A stretch of DNA of 64,000 nt. Origin: Chryseobacterium indologenes. Lineage in GTDB: Bacteria; Bacteroidota; Bacteroidia; Flavobacteriales; Weeksellaceae. Under the pieces are notes generated by a model. The model did no database searches. It saw only the letters and a list, made by a program, of their open reading frames with translations, and had not been told where the DNA came from. The position numbers and the translations under genes are program-made. The DNA lies in the NCBI RefSeq assembly GCF_002025665.1, contig NZ_CP018786.1:2170001-2234000 (forward strand). Reading direction: 5' to 3'. Positions 24,351 through 33,415 of this stretch are shown here, one piece after another. Within the stretch, counting starts at the first letter, position 1, and each line of letters opens with the position of its first letter.

Positions 24351-26017
24351 TATTTTACTGAGTTTCTAGCTACCTCTGTTCCTATGGAAACTGTGCTTTT
24401 ATCAGAGAGTAAATTTTTAGGTAAAGCTACAGCTCCGGTTTTGTTTCCTAAGATTTTGATATAAGGTTTGATTGGTGATTCAAATTTCACAGTAGACAGG
24501 TTAATGTTTTTACTGTTATAAACCGTTGCTCCCGTTCCTTCCGTGTATTTCAGGGTTACATTCTTCAACTGAATTCCGTCTGCATCAACAATAGTCAACC
24601 CTTTTTTTGTATCGAATTTTGAATCTTCAATCACAATGTTTTTAAGATTCATTTCGGAAAGCCCAAATAACGTAATGGCTTCATACGAATTAACCGCATT
24701 GATGTTTTTAAAGAATATATTTCTGAAAATCGGAGTTTCCTCTGTTACGGGATATACTTTTTCCGGGGTTTTATTGCCTTCCTGTTTCTGTCCGTCTTCT
24801 AAAACAGGGGAAGAGCCTTCATAGAACATATTGAAACCAATCGTTTGGGTAGGAATATTAATCATATCAATATTTTTAATATAAATATTTTCTACAATTC
24901 CGCCTCTTCCACGGGTTGTTTTGAAACGAAGCCCAATATCTGTTCCGATAAAAGTACAGTCGGAAACATGAATATTTCTGGCACCTCCGGACATTTCACT
25001 TCCTACGACAAATCCTCCATGTCCATGATATACGATATTGTTTTTGATGATGACATTTTCAGTAGGCATTCCTCTTTTTCTGCCGTCTTCATTTTTCCCT
25101 GATTTAATACAGATGGCATCATCACCTACATCAAATGTATTGTCGTAGATCAGTACATTTTTACAGGATTCAAGATCTACACCGTCACCATTTTGCGAAA
25201 ACCATGGGTTTCTTACGGTAAGATTTCTTAAAATCAGATTGGAGCACATCAGAGGATGAAGATTCCACGCCGGGGAATTCTGGAAGGTAGGACCATCTAA
25301 CAATACTTTGTCACAACCCACCAGACTCACCATCACCGGACGCAGAAAGTCTTTTACTGTGTTCAGTTCGTCTTTTGATATTTTATCGGGAACATTGAAG
25401 CTTGAGCTGCTTTCAAATCCTTTTTTATAGCTTTCTGAAGGATACCATGTTTTGCCATCGGAAGATAATATTCCACCGGATTTTACGATTTCTTTCCATT
25501 CAGATTCTGCCACTTTGCTTTTCTTAATGGCTCTCCAGGCATCTCCGCTTCCATCAATGACTCCTTTGCCTGTAATGGCGATATTAGTTGCATTTTTTGC
25601 TGAAATAGGAGATTGGCAACGTGTCGTGTTTAACCCTTCAAAACTTACATCTACCAATGGATAATCATTTTTATCTTTGCTGAAAATAATGAAAGCGCCT
25701 TCTTCCACATAAAGATTGATATTGCTTTTTAATTCAATAGGTCCCGTGAGCCACATTCCTCTCGGAACAATCAGTTTTCCACCTCCTTTTTTGCTAAGGT
25801 CATCGATTGCTTTTTTGAATGCCTGTGTATTTTTTACATTTCCGCCTGAAACTCCACCAAATTGGATAATGGAAACCGTATTGGCTGGAAAAGATGTTTC
25901 CGCAACCTGAGGCATTGTAAACTCAATGTTTTTATAAATATCCAGATTCTGAGCATAGGCATGCCCGGAAAACATCATGGTTACTGCTAAACTGATAATG
26001 GTAAGTGACTTCTTCAT
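24350..26017 (-). CDS. Polygalacturonase, glycoside hydrolase family 28
   Basis: This 555-aa enzyme has a signal peptide (cut near AYA-QN, residue 22) and a right-handed beta-helix. GH28 catalytic motifs are NGDGVD (286-291), GDDAICIKSG (308-317), HGHGGFVVGSE (341-351) and later RFKTTRGRGG. It hydrolyses the galacturonan backbone, probably as an exo-acting enzyme on oligomers given its length and the presence of several lyases. The gene starts 1 base after the CE12 stop. The stop codon abuts repeat copy B. Confidence 0.93.
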   Translation of the reverse strand: MKKSLTIISLAVTMMFSGHAYAQNLDIYKNIEFTMPQVAETSFPANTVSIIQFGGVSGGNVKNTQAFKKAIDDLSKKGGGKLIVPRGMWLTGPIELKSNINLYVEEGAFIIFSKDKNDYPLVDVSFEGLNTTRCQSPISAKNATNIAITGKGVIDGSGDAWRAIKKSKVAESEWKEIVKSGGILSSDGKTWYPSESYKKGFESSSSFNVPDKISKDELNTVKDFLRPVMVSLVGCDKVLLDGPTFQNSPAWNLHPLMCSNLILRNLTVRNPWFSQNGDGVDLESCKNVLIYDNTFDVGDDAICIKSGKNEDGRKRGMPTENVIIKNNIVYHGHGGFVVGSEMSGGARNIHVSDCTFIGTDIGLRFKTTRGRGGIVENIYIKNIDMINIPTQTIGFNMFYEGSSPVLEDGQKQEGNKTPEKVYPVTEETPIFRNIFFKNINAVNSYEAITLFGLSEMNLKNIVIEDSKFDTKKGLTIVDADGIQLKNVTLKYTEGTGATVYNSKNINLSTVKFESPIKPYIKILGNKTGAVALPKNLLSDKSTVSIGTEVARNSVK

Positions 26018-26018
26018 G

Positions 26019-26864
26019 TTATTTTTTTTGAGTTTTAATTATATTTTTAAATTCCTGATAGACCAGAGCGGCAACTATCTTTGCTCCCTCAGGCTGAAAG
26101 TGAGTATTGTCTTTTTGCCCTTTAGGATAAGCTACGTAAGTATTTTCCGGAAAATTCATAAAATAATAATTCGTTGTAAAATCCTGTCCTTTTTTAGTAA
26201 AATACTCCATGGATAGTTTGTTTAAATCAATATAAGGAACGTTCATTTCTTTAGCGACATCCATAGGAGCCTGCCAGTATTCACCGTGTACATTTTCAAG
26301 TTTTCCGTCTTTCCACGGATAATTTCTTGCTACAGGAGTTACAATAACAGGACTTCCTCCTTTTTCTCTTGTCTGAGAAACGAATAACCGTAAAAATTCT
26401 TTATATCCCTGAATATTCACATAGCGCTCAGGATGCTTTTCTGAACCATCATTGTGTCCGAACTGCATGATCACATAATCATTGGGCTGAAGATGCTCAT
26501 ACACATAACGCCATCTTCCTTCCTGGAAAAAAGTTCGTGTACTTCTTCCGCCATGAGCTCTGTCAACTACGACTACGGAATCAGTTGTGAAAGCTGGTCT
26601 CAGAGTTTCAATGCTGTCTTTTGCAAAGAAAGGCTGAAAAACCTGCCCCCAACCTGTAATGGGATACCGCACTTTCATATAGTCTTTTCCGGGATCATAA
26701 TCTCCGGTGTAATCGGCCATGGTGGAATCTCCGATGAGGTAGATATGGGTAACTTTTTTATGCTGTTTTGTAATCGTTTTTTGTGCTTTATCCTGAGACT
26801 GGCATGCTGATAAGAGAATTAGACTGAACAAAAAGTAAACGGTTTTATGTAGATTTTTCTTCAT
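26019..26864 (-). CDS. Rhamnogalacturonan acetylesterase, SGNH/CE12, lipoprotein
   Basis: This 281-aa protein has a lipoprotein signal ending in LLSAC (Cys21). It has the SGNH blocks IGDSTMADY, GWGQVF, HGGRSTRTF, QFGHNDGSE and the catalytic DNTHFQPEGA. It probably deacetylates rhamnogalacturonan at the cell envelope. It is longer than the CE12 at 21218, with an extra segment after GDSTMADYTGDYDPG, so the two may prefer different acetyl positions. It is packed between GH43 (6-base gap) and GH28 (1-base gap). Confidence 0.88.
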   Translation of the reverse strand: MKKNLHKTVYFLFSLILLSACQSQDKAQKTITKQHKKVTHIYLIGDSTMADYTGDYDPGKDYMKVRYPITGWGQVFQPFFAKDSIETLRPAFTTDSVVVVDRAHGGRSTRTFFQEGRWRYVYEHLQPNDYVIMQFGHNDGSEKHPERYVNIQGYKEFLRLFVSQTREKGGSPVIVTPVARNYPWKDGKLENVHGEYWQAPMDVAKEMNVPYIDLNKLSMEYFTKKGQDFTTNYYFMNFPENTYVAYPKGQKDNTHFQPEGAKIVAALVYQEFKNIIKTQKK

Positions 26865-26870
26865 GACTTT

Positions 26871-28514
26871 TTATTTTTTTGTAATTCTGAACCATTCGAA
26901 ATCTGCATATCCTCCACGAGGTGCTTTTGCTGTACTGATGCTGTACAGGCCTACTTTTGCTCCAATCCATTTGCCTGGTTTTGCCTGAAAAATATCACCA
27001 GCTTTGATGAAATTTTTACCATTTTCACTGTAACTGAACTGGCATAGACCATTAGGTTCATTTACATTGACTTTCAAATAGACTTCGTTACTTTTTAATG
27101 GAGTTTCAAATAGTATTTTTTCTTCTCCGCCTTTATCTGCTTTTTCCGCTTTTCTGAATTGGAGATAATACCCATCAGGTTTGTTGGTGATGACCAATGA
27201 TGCATGATCTAGTCCCATTATCAATAATCCAGAGGTCTTGCCTTCCTTAGCTTCTTCGGGAACTAATTTTACCTTTGTTGTGGCGGCAAAATTCGGGGCC
27301 GGAAATTTTTGGGTTAAGAGATTAGGGATATTCCAGAGGTTTTTTTCTCCTTCCGGAACTTTGATGGAGAAGAGTCTTAAAAATTTTTGTCCGGGAAGTT
27401 TTGATGACCATACAATATTTTCATTAGCACTCCATTGCCATTGTAATCCTAGTTTTTCACCATCAAATTCATCAGTTTCAGGAGGTGTTGAAGCAGGGTA
27501 GTATTGCCCAGCATCAGGCTTTTTATAGGTTGAAACAGGTTCGCCAATTCCGTTTTTATTATGATCATTTCCCATTACCGGCCAGTCTTTTTCCCATTTC
27601 ATCGGCTGCAGGTGAGTGATTCTTCCTCCAGCATCCACATCCTGAAAATGATAAAACCAGTCTTCACCGGAAGGAGTATCTACCCATGCTCCCTGATGAG
27701 GTCCGTTAATGGCTGTTGAGCCCTGTTCCAATACTGTTTTTTCTTCATAAGGACCATAAATGTTTTTTGATCTCAATACCAACTGCCATCCTGTTGCAAC
27801 GCCGCCTGCCGGAGCAAAAATATAATAGTAGCCGTTTCTTTTATATAGTTTAGGCCCTTCAACGGTAGGATGAGCGTCATGCCCATCAAATACATGAACA
27901 CCTTTATCCAGAACTTTTGTTCCTTCAGGATTCATTTTATTAAGGGTTAATATACTCTTTACTCCGGCACGGCTTCCCGCCCAACCATGAATAAGATAAG
28001 CGTTTCCGTCTTCATCCCAGAACGGACAGGAATCTATTAATCCTTTTCCTTCCATCACCAAAACCGGTTTTTCCCAAATTCCCAGAGGATCTTTAGTTTT
28101 TACCATATAAATTCCAAAATCCGGATCTCCCCAATAAATATAAAATTCTCCTTTGTGGAATCTTATGCTTGGAGCCCAAACTCCGTCACCTCTTTTCGGG
28201 GTGGAGAAATGTTCAAGAGGAAGGATGTCCTGAATGGCATAATTAACCAATTTCCAGTTGATCATATCTTTAGAATGAAGGATAGGAAGCCCTGGAGTTT
28301 CATTGAAACTGGATGCGGTCATATAATAATCGTTGTCCACACGGATAACATCCGGATCAGAGTAGTCTGCGTATAAAATCGGGTTTCGGTAGTTCTTTCC
28401 CTGATCGGCAGTCCAGACATCGGAGACATAGTTCTTTTCCTGAGCCTGAAGATAGGGTGAAGCCACTGAACATGCTGTAATCGCAATGATATTTAAAATA
28501 CTTTTTGTCTTCAT
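26871..28514 (-). CDS. Glycoside hydrolase family 43 with C-terminal lectin-like domain
   Basis: The protein has 547 residues when started at MKTKSILNIIAITA (28514), which gives a proper signal peptide; the ATG five codons earlier is less likely. The five-bladed propeller (residues ~45-340) shows the GH43 acids: YSDPDVIRVDNDYYM (base), GLIDSCPFWDEDGNAY (modulator) and AHPTVEGPKLYKRNG (acid). Residues ~350-545 resemble the beta-sandwich found after many GH43 enzymes. It should remove arabinose, xylose or galactose from pectin side chains; the exact sugar cannot be told. Confidence 0.88.
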   Translation of the reverse strand: MKTKSILNIIAITACSVASPYLQAQEKNYVSDVWTADQGKNYRNPILYADYSDPDVIRVDNDYYMTASSFNETPGLPILHSKDMINWKLVNYAIQDILPLEHFSTPKRGDGVWAPSIRFHKGEFYIYWGDPDFGIYMVKTKDPLGIWEKPVLVMEGKGLIDSCPFWDEDGNAYLIHGWAGSRAGVKSILTLNKMNPEGTKVLDKGVHVFDGHDAHPTVEGPKLYKRNGYYYIFAPAGGVATGWQLVLRSKNIYGPYEEKTVLEQGSTAINGPHQGAWVDTPSGEDWFYHFQDVDAGGRITHLQPMKWEKDWPVMGNDHNKNGIGEPVSTYKKPDAGQYYPASTPPETDEFDGEKLGLQWQWSANENIVWSSKLPGQKFLRLFSIKVPEGEKNLWNIPNLLTQKFPAPNFAATTKVKLVPEEAKEGKTSGLLIMGLDHASLVITNKPDGYYLQFRKAEKADKGGEEKILFETPLKSNEVYLKVNVNEPNGLCQFSYSENGKNFIKAGDIFQAKPGKWIGAKVGLYSISTAKAPRGGYADFEWFRITKK

Positions 28515-28570
28515 ACAATCATTAAACATTAAAGTTATCTTGACAAGGATGAGGGTTTCCCAATCTTTTT

Positions 28571-29824
28571 TTATTTTTCAAATTCTAAACTTGCCAGGAT
28601 AAAAGGACCTGTTCCTTTCGGATCATTGGAACGGACTTCTTCATTCACGTAATATTCATAAGAGCCGCTTCTGTATGGTGTTCCGCCTAGTCCAGCCACT
28701 GCACAGCATTTATTTAAGCTTACTACACCGTTTTCATCTACTGTAATAAGGTTTTTGATAATGCCGTCGTATCCTTTTTTCGCAGATGCTTTATACGATT
28801 TGGGTAGATATCCTTTGTTGACAGATTTTATCATGGTGTACACAAACATAGATGAGCCTGTAGCTTCCAGATAGTTTCCTTTTTCTCCGCCTTTATCCAG
28901 TACCTGATACCAAAGTCCTGTTTTGGAATCCTGTACTTTGATGACTGCATCACAATATGATTTTAAATAGGAAAGTAATTTTGCTCTTCCGGGATGATTC
29001 TGAGGCAAATAGTCTAAAACATCTACGATAGCCATTCCGTACCAGCCCATTGCTCTCGACCAGAAATTAGGTGAAAGACCTGTTTCTTTGTTGGCCCATT
29101 GCTGTTGACGGCTTTCGTCCCAGGCGTGATAGAGTAACCCTGTTTTTTTGTCTAAAAGATGCTTTTGAATCAGGTCAAACTGGTTGATGATATCACTGTA
29201 TGCCTTTTCAGCCTCTTCACCTTTTGAAAAATAATGAGTGTAGTGTGCGTAAAATGGTTCACCCATATATAATCCGTCCAGCCACATCTGGTTAGGGTAA
29301 ATTTTCTTATGCCAGAATCCGCCTTCTGAAGTTCTTGGCTGACCATCTATCTGAGAACGCAGGGTTTGTAAAGCTTTTAAATATTTATCTTTTTTTTCCT
29401 GTTGGTAAAGGTAGAGAAGGACATTTCCACAATTCAGCATATCAATGTTGTATTTGGAGAGATCATAAGAAACGATGCTTCCATCTTCTTTCACCATTGT
29501 ATCACCGAAAGTTGTGATATACTGATAATATTCTTTGTTTCCGGTTTTTTCGTACAATCTTTCTGCGCCTTCCAGGACAATTGCTGTGGGATAGCTCCAT
29601 TTCGGGGCTTTGTTATAATCCAGCATCCACGCTTGCGGAAATCTTTTTATTTCAGAAAGAAGCATTCTCTGAGACCATGGAAGTTTAGCTGAAATTTTGC
29701 TGTTGGCTTCTGATTGTATTTCTGTTGAAGTGTTTTGCAATGGCTTTTGTGCGCAGGAAGAAAAGAATCCGGAGCATACAGCTGCCAGCGCATAGATTTT
29801 AATAGAGCTATTGATAAAGTTCAT
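28571..29824 (-). CDS. Unsaturated rhamnogalacturonyl/galacturonyl hydrolase, GH105
   Basis: This 417-aa lipoprotein has lipobox FSSC (Cys24). The (alpha/alpha)6 barrel carries GH105 landmarks: MWLDGLYMGEPFYAHY with the catalytic Asp, SRAMGWYGMAIVDVLDYLP, and WYQVLDKGGEKGNYLEATGSSMFVY. It removes the unsaturated uronic acid from lyase products, feeding KdgF and KduI. It is co-transcribed with DUF4861 (11-base gap) and GH43. Confidence 0.92.
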   Translation of the reverse strand: MNFINSSIKIYALAAVCSGFFSSCAQKPLQNTSTEIQSEANSKISAKLPWSQRMLLSEIKRFPQAWMLDYNKAPKWSYPTAIVLEGAERLYEKTGNKEYYQYITTFGDTMVKEDGSIVSYDLSKYNIDMLNCGNVLLYLYQQEKKDKYLKALQTLRSQIDGQPRTSEGGFWHKKIYPNQMWLDGLYMGEPFYAHYTHYFSKGEEAEKAYSDIINQFDLIQKHLLDKKTGLLYHAWDESRQQQWANKETGLSPNFWSRAMGWYGMAIVDVLDYLPQNHPGRAKLLSYLKSYCDAVIKVQDSKTGLWYQVLDKGGEKGNYLEATGSSMFVYTMIKSVNKGYLPKSYKASAKKGYDGIIKNLITVDENGVVSLNKCCAVAGLGGTPYRSGSYEYYVNEEVRSNDPKGTGPFILASLEFEK

Positions 29825-29835
29825 GATTGTAAACC

Positions 29836-30831
29836 TTAAAGTTGGTGAGTTTGATCGAGAATATCCAGTTTTTGATCCAGATCCTGGTAAAAAGATTCTT
29901 CGGTTGTTAAGCCGTTAGGTTCCTGAGACCATGCTCCCATAAAATAATAGGATACATTTTTAGTTTTTTTGAAAATGATGGTATGGGTAGATTTTGTTTT
30001 CACATATTTATCAAAGCTTTCAAGCGGATAGAAGACTGCCATTCCCAGATTGTCTTCTTTTTTGGCCAGAGTCTGTTGCCCATAAGTCGCAATATAACCC
30101 CATTTTTTATTTTTACTGACTCCTTGTTTCAAGGGAATATCTTTGAAAGCGACGATTCCGGTACAAAGACCTGAAAGGCTGCTGCTCAGATTTAATTCTA
30201 CTTTTACAAAACGGTCTTTTCGAAAAATTGTTAGTTTTGATTGCAGGTCTACGGGATTGCCCCAGGTTTTCCAACCTTTGTAAGCAATAAGGGCATAAGA
30301 CTGATCTTTTTCATTGACTACTTTTGCATTCGTATTTTTTACGATTTTAAAGGTTTCAACATAATCATTCTGCTCATCATATCTTCCGTAAGAGCCTATT
30401 CCTATGGTACGTCCGGATTTCAAAATATCCTGTCCCCACGGAGCATCGTGATGATAAGATTCAAAACCGTCCTGGCCTACTTCAGGCAATACGAGTCCCG
30501 TTACTTTTTTACCGAAAATATCAGTAGCATTTCTCCAGTCCAGATAGAGTCTGTAGCCAACCTGATTATTTTCAAGACCAATTCCTTCGTATCTGATATA
30601 AGAAGAATGATCTGTATGGGCTTCCGGAAGCGTGAGTTCCTGAACATTTTTGAAAGTCCCTCCAATGTATTGATTCCCTTCCCATTTTCCGCCTTCTTTT
30701 ACAGACAGTTCAGCATAAGAAAATGCAGCTTTTGGGGTTTTCTTAATGGCTTCAATCACAGAAGTCTGCGCTGAAAGATTTGTGCTGATAAAAGCACCTG
30801 CTATAATTATTTTAAATAAACTGAATTTCAT
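29836..30831 (-). CDS. DUF4861 family protein, second copy
   Basis: The protein has 331 residues from MKFSLFKIIIAGAFISTNLSAQ (30831), a clear signal peptide. The frame extends 21 codons more but would overlap the PL1 stop, so it is rejected. DUF4861 traits include IRYEGIGLENNQVGYRLYLDW, DSFE-type pectin-locus phrases such as GYESYHHDAPWG (here GFESYHHDAPWG), and MGAWSQEPNG near the end. It is more compact than the copy at 16969. Its place between PL1 and GH105 suggests work on rhamnogalacturonan or unsaturated oligomers. Confidence 0.82.
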   Translation of the reverse strand: MKFSLFKIIIAGAFISTNLSAQTSVIEAIKKTPKAAFSYAELSVKEGGKWEGNQYIGGTFKNVQELTLPEAHTDHSSYIRYEGIGLENNQVGYRLYLDWRNATDIFGKKVTGLVLPEVGQDGFESYHHDAPWGQDILKSGRTIGIGSYGRYDEQNDYVETFKIVKNTNAKVVNEKDQSYALIAYKGWKTWGNPVDLQSKLTIFRKDRFVKVELNLSSSLSGLCTGIVAFKDIPLKQGVSKNKKWGYIATYGQQTLAKKEDNLGMAVFYPLESFDKYVKTKSTHTIIFKKTKNVSYYFMGAWSQEPNGLTTEESFYQDLDQKLDILDQTHQL

Positions 30832-30880
30832 ACTTCTTCCTGTTGGGTTACCGATTTCTGTTGATGAGTTTTCATGGTTA

Positions 30881-32296
30881 TTAGTTTTGTTCATCAGTTA
30901 TTCTACGGACAATATCATTTATGTAGACTTCTATATTGTCATAGTTTTTATCAAGATCCCTTCCGTTGGCATTGGCTGATTTTGGGTCTAAATGATGTTT
31001 TATTTCCCATTCATCCGGCATTCCGTCGTTGTCCGAATCGAGGAGAGGTTTTGCCTGTTTTAAATGGGGAAATCCTCCTGTATCATTTTGTGAATCAATG
31101 ATGCCGTTTTTACTTCCTTTTGAGCCTGTGTAAGTAAAGCTTCCGGTTTTAATGTCTTTTAAAACATGAAGATCAACAGCATCTCTTACCAGACTTGCTC
31201 CACTGGATTTGAGCATTTTACTGTAAGCTTCCTCCGCAGAATGGGTTTTGATGTTATTTTCAATATCATGAGGCTGATTGATTTTAATAGAATTTCTATC
31301 CTTTTCCGTTAAATTGTAGCTGGGTTTCATCTGGCTGAAAACACCTTCTGTCCAATTATCTTTGGTAATTTCCGGACTTCCTTCCATTACATTTCCATTG
31401 ATGTAGTATTTCCCCCAGATATGATAAACTTCTGTTTCCTGGTTTTCATTTTTATCGATGGCGACAATCCGTTGTCTGGTTAGGGTTGCAGGGCCCGGTT
31501 TGTAATAATTATTAACGAGATTTACGTTCATTGCTTCACCTCCATAGATACTGTTGTGTCCCCAGTTGTAGATCAGATTATTTCTGAAATCGGTAAGATC
31601 CGTCAGCGCAAATTGACTTCCTGCGTATTCCCCCAGTCTTGGATTTCTGCTGTCGTGATGTGCATAGATATTATGATGGAAGGATGCCCATTTACCTCCT
31701 GCAATTCCGCCATAGCCATGAGCCCCTTTCTGATGAACTGAATTTCTAAGGCTTTCCGTAATGAGACACCATTGAAGAGTCGTTTTTTCATTGGCGTAAA
31801 TGGAAACTGTTTCGTCTGTAGACCAGTTCATAGAACAATGATCTACCATAAGGTTTTTAATAAATCTAGCTCCCAAAGCATCGCCTTCAAATTTTTTCTG
31901 ATCTCCCATTCTGAATCTCAGATAACGGATAATAACGTTGTCAGCTGCTACAAATGTTTCATAATTGGCAATGGTAATTCCGTCTCCGGGAGCGGTTTGT
32001 CCGGCAATGGTGATATCGCCTTCTTTTATTTTTAAAGGAGACTGTAAGTAAATTGTTCCACTGGTTTTAAATACAATATACCTCGGACCTTTTTGATCTA
32101 AAGCGTATCTTAAACTTCCTTCAGAGCTATCGTCTCTCAGATGGGTTACAAAATATACTTTTCCGCTGCGTCCGCCTGTGGTGAACCTTCCAAAGCCTTC
32201 AGCACCAGGGAAACTCAATATTTCCTGTGCACTAACCAGCGTAGAAATACTGCATAAAAGGCTTGTGGTGAGTAGTTTGATGAAGTTTTTTGTCAT
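30881..32296 (-). CDS. Pectate lyase-like protein (PL1 family) with C-terminal calcium-binding repeat
   Basis: This 471-aa exported protein has a signal peptide (LTTSLLCSISTLVSAQ). The beta-helix begins with the typical FPGAEGFGRFTTGGRSGKVY and continues with SEGSLRYAL, TIAGQTAPGDGITI, VIIRYLRFRMGD, LMVDHCSMNWSTDE and FHHNIYAHHDSRNPR, as in Bacteroidetes PL1 lyases. A C-terminal DSDNDGMPDEWEIKHHLDP motif is a thrombospondin type 3/dockerin-like calcium loop. It probably cleaves pectate or methylated pectin. It sits 21 bases after CE8. Confidence 0.87.
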   Translation of the reverse strand: MTKNFIKLLTTSLLCSISTLVSAQEILSFPGAEGFGRFTTGGRSGKVYFVTHLRDDSSEGSLRYALDQKGPRYIVFKTSGTIYLQSPLKIKEGDITIAGQTAPGDGITIANYETFVAADNVIIRYLRFRMGDQKKFEGDALGARFIKNLMVDHCSMNWSTDETVSIYANEKTTLQWCLITESLRNSVHQKGAHGYGGIAGGKWASFHHNIYAHHDSRNPRLGEYAGSQFALTDLTDFRNNLIYNWGHNSIYGGEAMNVNLVNNYYKPGPATLTRQRIVAIDKNENQETEVYHIWGKYYINGNVMEGSPEITKDNWTEGVFSQMKPSYNLTEKDRNSIKINQPHDIENNIKTHSAEEAYSKMLKSSGASLVRDAVDLHVLKDIKTGSFTYTGSKGSKNGIIDSQNDTGGFPHLKQAKPLLDSDNDGMPDEWEIKHHLDPKSANANGRDLDKNYDNIEVYINDIVRRITDEQN

Positions 32297-32317
32297 AATT
32301 GAAGATGCTCGTATGAA

Positions 32318-33340
32318 TTATTGTAGGCTCTTTTTTATATTCCACTGATCATTTCCTTTAAGAATGTTCTCAGGAGTGTATTTTTTTCTTTCTTCTTTAT
32401 TTAATTGATGTGACCAAGGAACTCTTTGAGTACTATTAGCTCCAGCTCCTTTTGAGTTGCCTTCTGCATACAATGTAGTCTTTTCTGCTTCCGTTTTGTT
32501 CCAGTTGTGCCATCCTTCAGGCTTTATCGTTGAGTTAAGCTCACAGTCAATATAAGCGGTCCTGGCAAAAGGTCTCCACGGTCTTCCCAGATAGACGGAA
32601 TGGTCTTTTGCATTTCCAATAATCTTTGAATTGATAAAAACGAACCCAAATTCATTTCCCTGTGGAGTAGAAGCGGCTGTAATATAACTTGCTGTTTCTT
32701 TGGAGTAGATCATACAATTTTCAAAAACGGCAGTTCCTGCTCCAAAAATATAATCCGTTGTTCCTTCTATATAACAGTTTTTAAAATAATTTCTTGACGG
32801 TTTTGTCTTGTCTTCAAGATCCTGTGCTCCTTTTAAATATAAAGTATCCTGATTCCCTAAAAAGTGGCAGTTTTCAAAGGCGATTCTGTCACCTGAGGTT
32901 AATACGGCAACTGCCTGTCCGACTCTTCCGGAACTGTTTTTAAATGAAATATTTTTCGCTGTAAAATCATTCGAATAAATAAATATTGTGGATGAACCTG
33001 TCGTTCCGATCTCTTTTCCTTCAGGATTCTTTTTTGAGGCATAATCATCGTAAGTAATGATTGTTTTTTCTGGATTTTCACCTTCCAGCAATATAGCTCC
33101 TTTTGTTTCCGGGATGGTAATCTTTTCTTTATAAATTCCGTTTTTAATAAAAACTTTTGTTCTTACTAAAGAACTGTTTTCAATAGCATCAATTGCCTGC
33201 TGAACGGTTGTAAAATCACCTTTCCCGTCTTTCGAAACCACGATGGTTTTATCCTTGGTTTTGAATGAAAGAAGGCTGAATAAAGCGATCAGAGCAACAG
33301 AAAATAGAGCTGTGTTTTTAAAAAAGATGGAATGTTTCAT
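32318..33340 (-). CDS. Pectin methylesterase, CE8, second copy
   Basis: This 340-aa protein has an N-terminal hydrophobic anchor or signal (FSVALIALFSLLSF). CE8 motifs are complete: GQAVAVLTSGDRIAF, GNQDTLYLKG, DYIFGAGTAVFENC and YLGRPWRPFARTAY. It demethylates homogalacturonan. It is the first enzyme gene after susCD, separated from susD by 75 bases that hold a strong hairpin. It differs from the CE8 at 22246 in having an extra lysine-rich loop after the first catalytic Asp. Confidence 0.91.
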   Translation of the reverse strand: MKHSIFFKNTALFSVALIALFSLLSFKTKDKTIVVSKDGKGDFTTVQQAIDAIENSSLVRTKVFIKNGIYKEKITIPETKGAILLEGENPEKTIITYDDYASKKNPEGKEIGTTGSSTIFIYSNDFTAKNISFKNSSGRVGQAVAVLTSGDRIAFENCHFLGNQDTLYLKGAQDLEDKTKPSRNYFKNCYIEGTTDYIFGAGTAVFENCMIYSKETASYITAASTPQGNEFGFVFINSKIIGNAKDHSVYLGRPWRPFARTAYIDCELNSTIKPEGWHNWNKTEAEKTTLYAEGNSKGAGANSTQRVPWSHQLNKEERKKYTPENILKGNDQWNIKKSLQ

Positions 33341-33356
33341 AAAGCAGTTTTGAGGT

Positions 33357-33396
33357 AAAATACAGACTGATCTTGGTGGAAGACAGCCTGTATTTT
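33357..33396 (-). promoter_or_regulatory. Intercistronic hairpin between susD and CE8
   Basis: AAAATACAG and CTGTATTTT are exact inverted arms, extended after one mismatch by CTG/CAG. No long T run follows. It may end some transcripts or protect the susCD message, giving more SusCD than enzymes. Confidence 0.55.
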
Positions 33397-33415
33397 GATA
33401 TGAATGTTGAACTAT

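Noticed and set aside
25801..25811. ATCGATTGC inside the GH28 gene as a further LacI operator
   Set aside because: The left half (TCATCG) does not match the CAATCG half-site, and the site is deep in a coding region.
30241..30774. 177-codon frame antisense to the DUF4861 gene
   Set aside because: It lies wholly opposite a gene with signal peptide, family motifs and operon context, and its own translation has no domain features.
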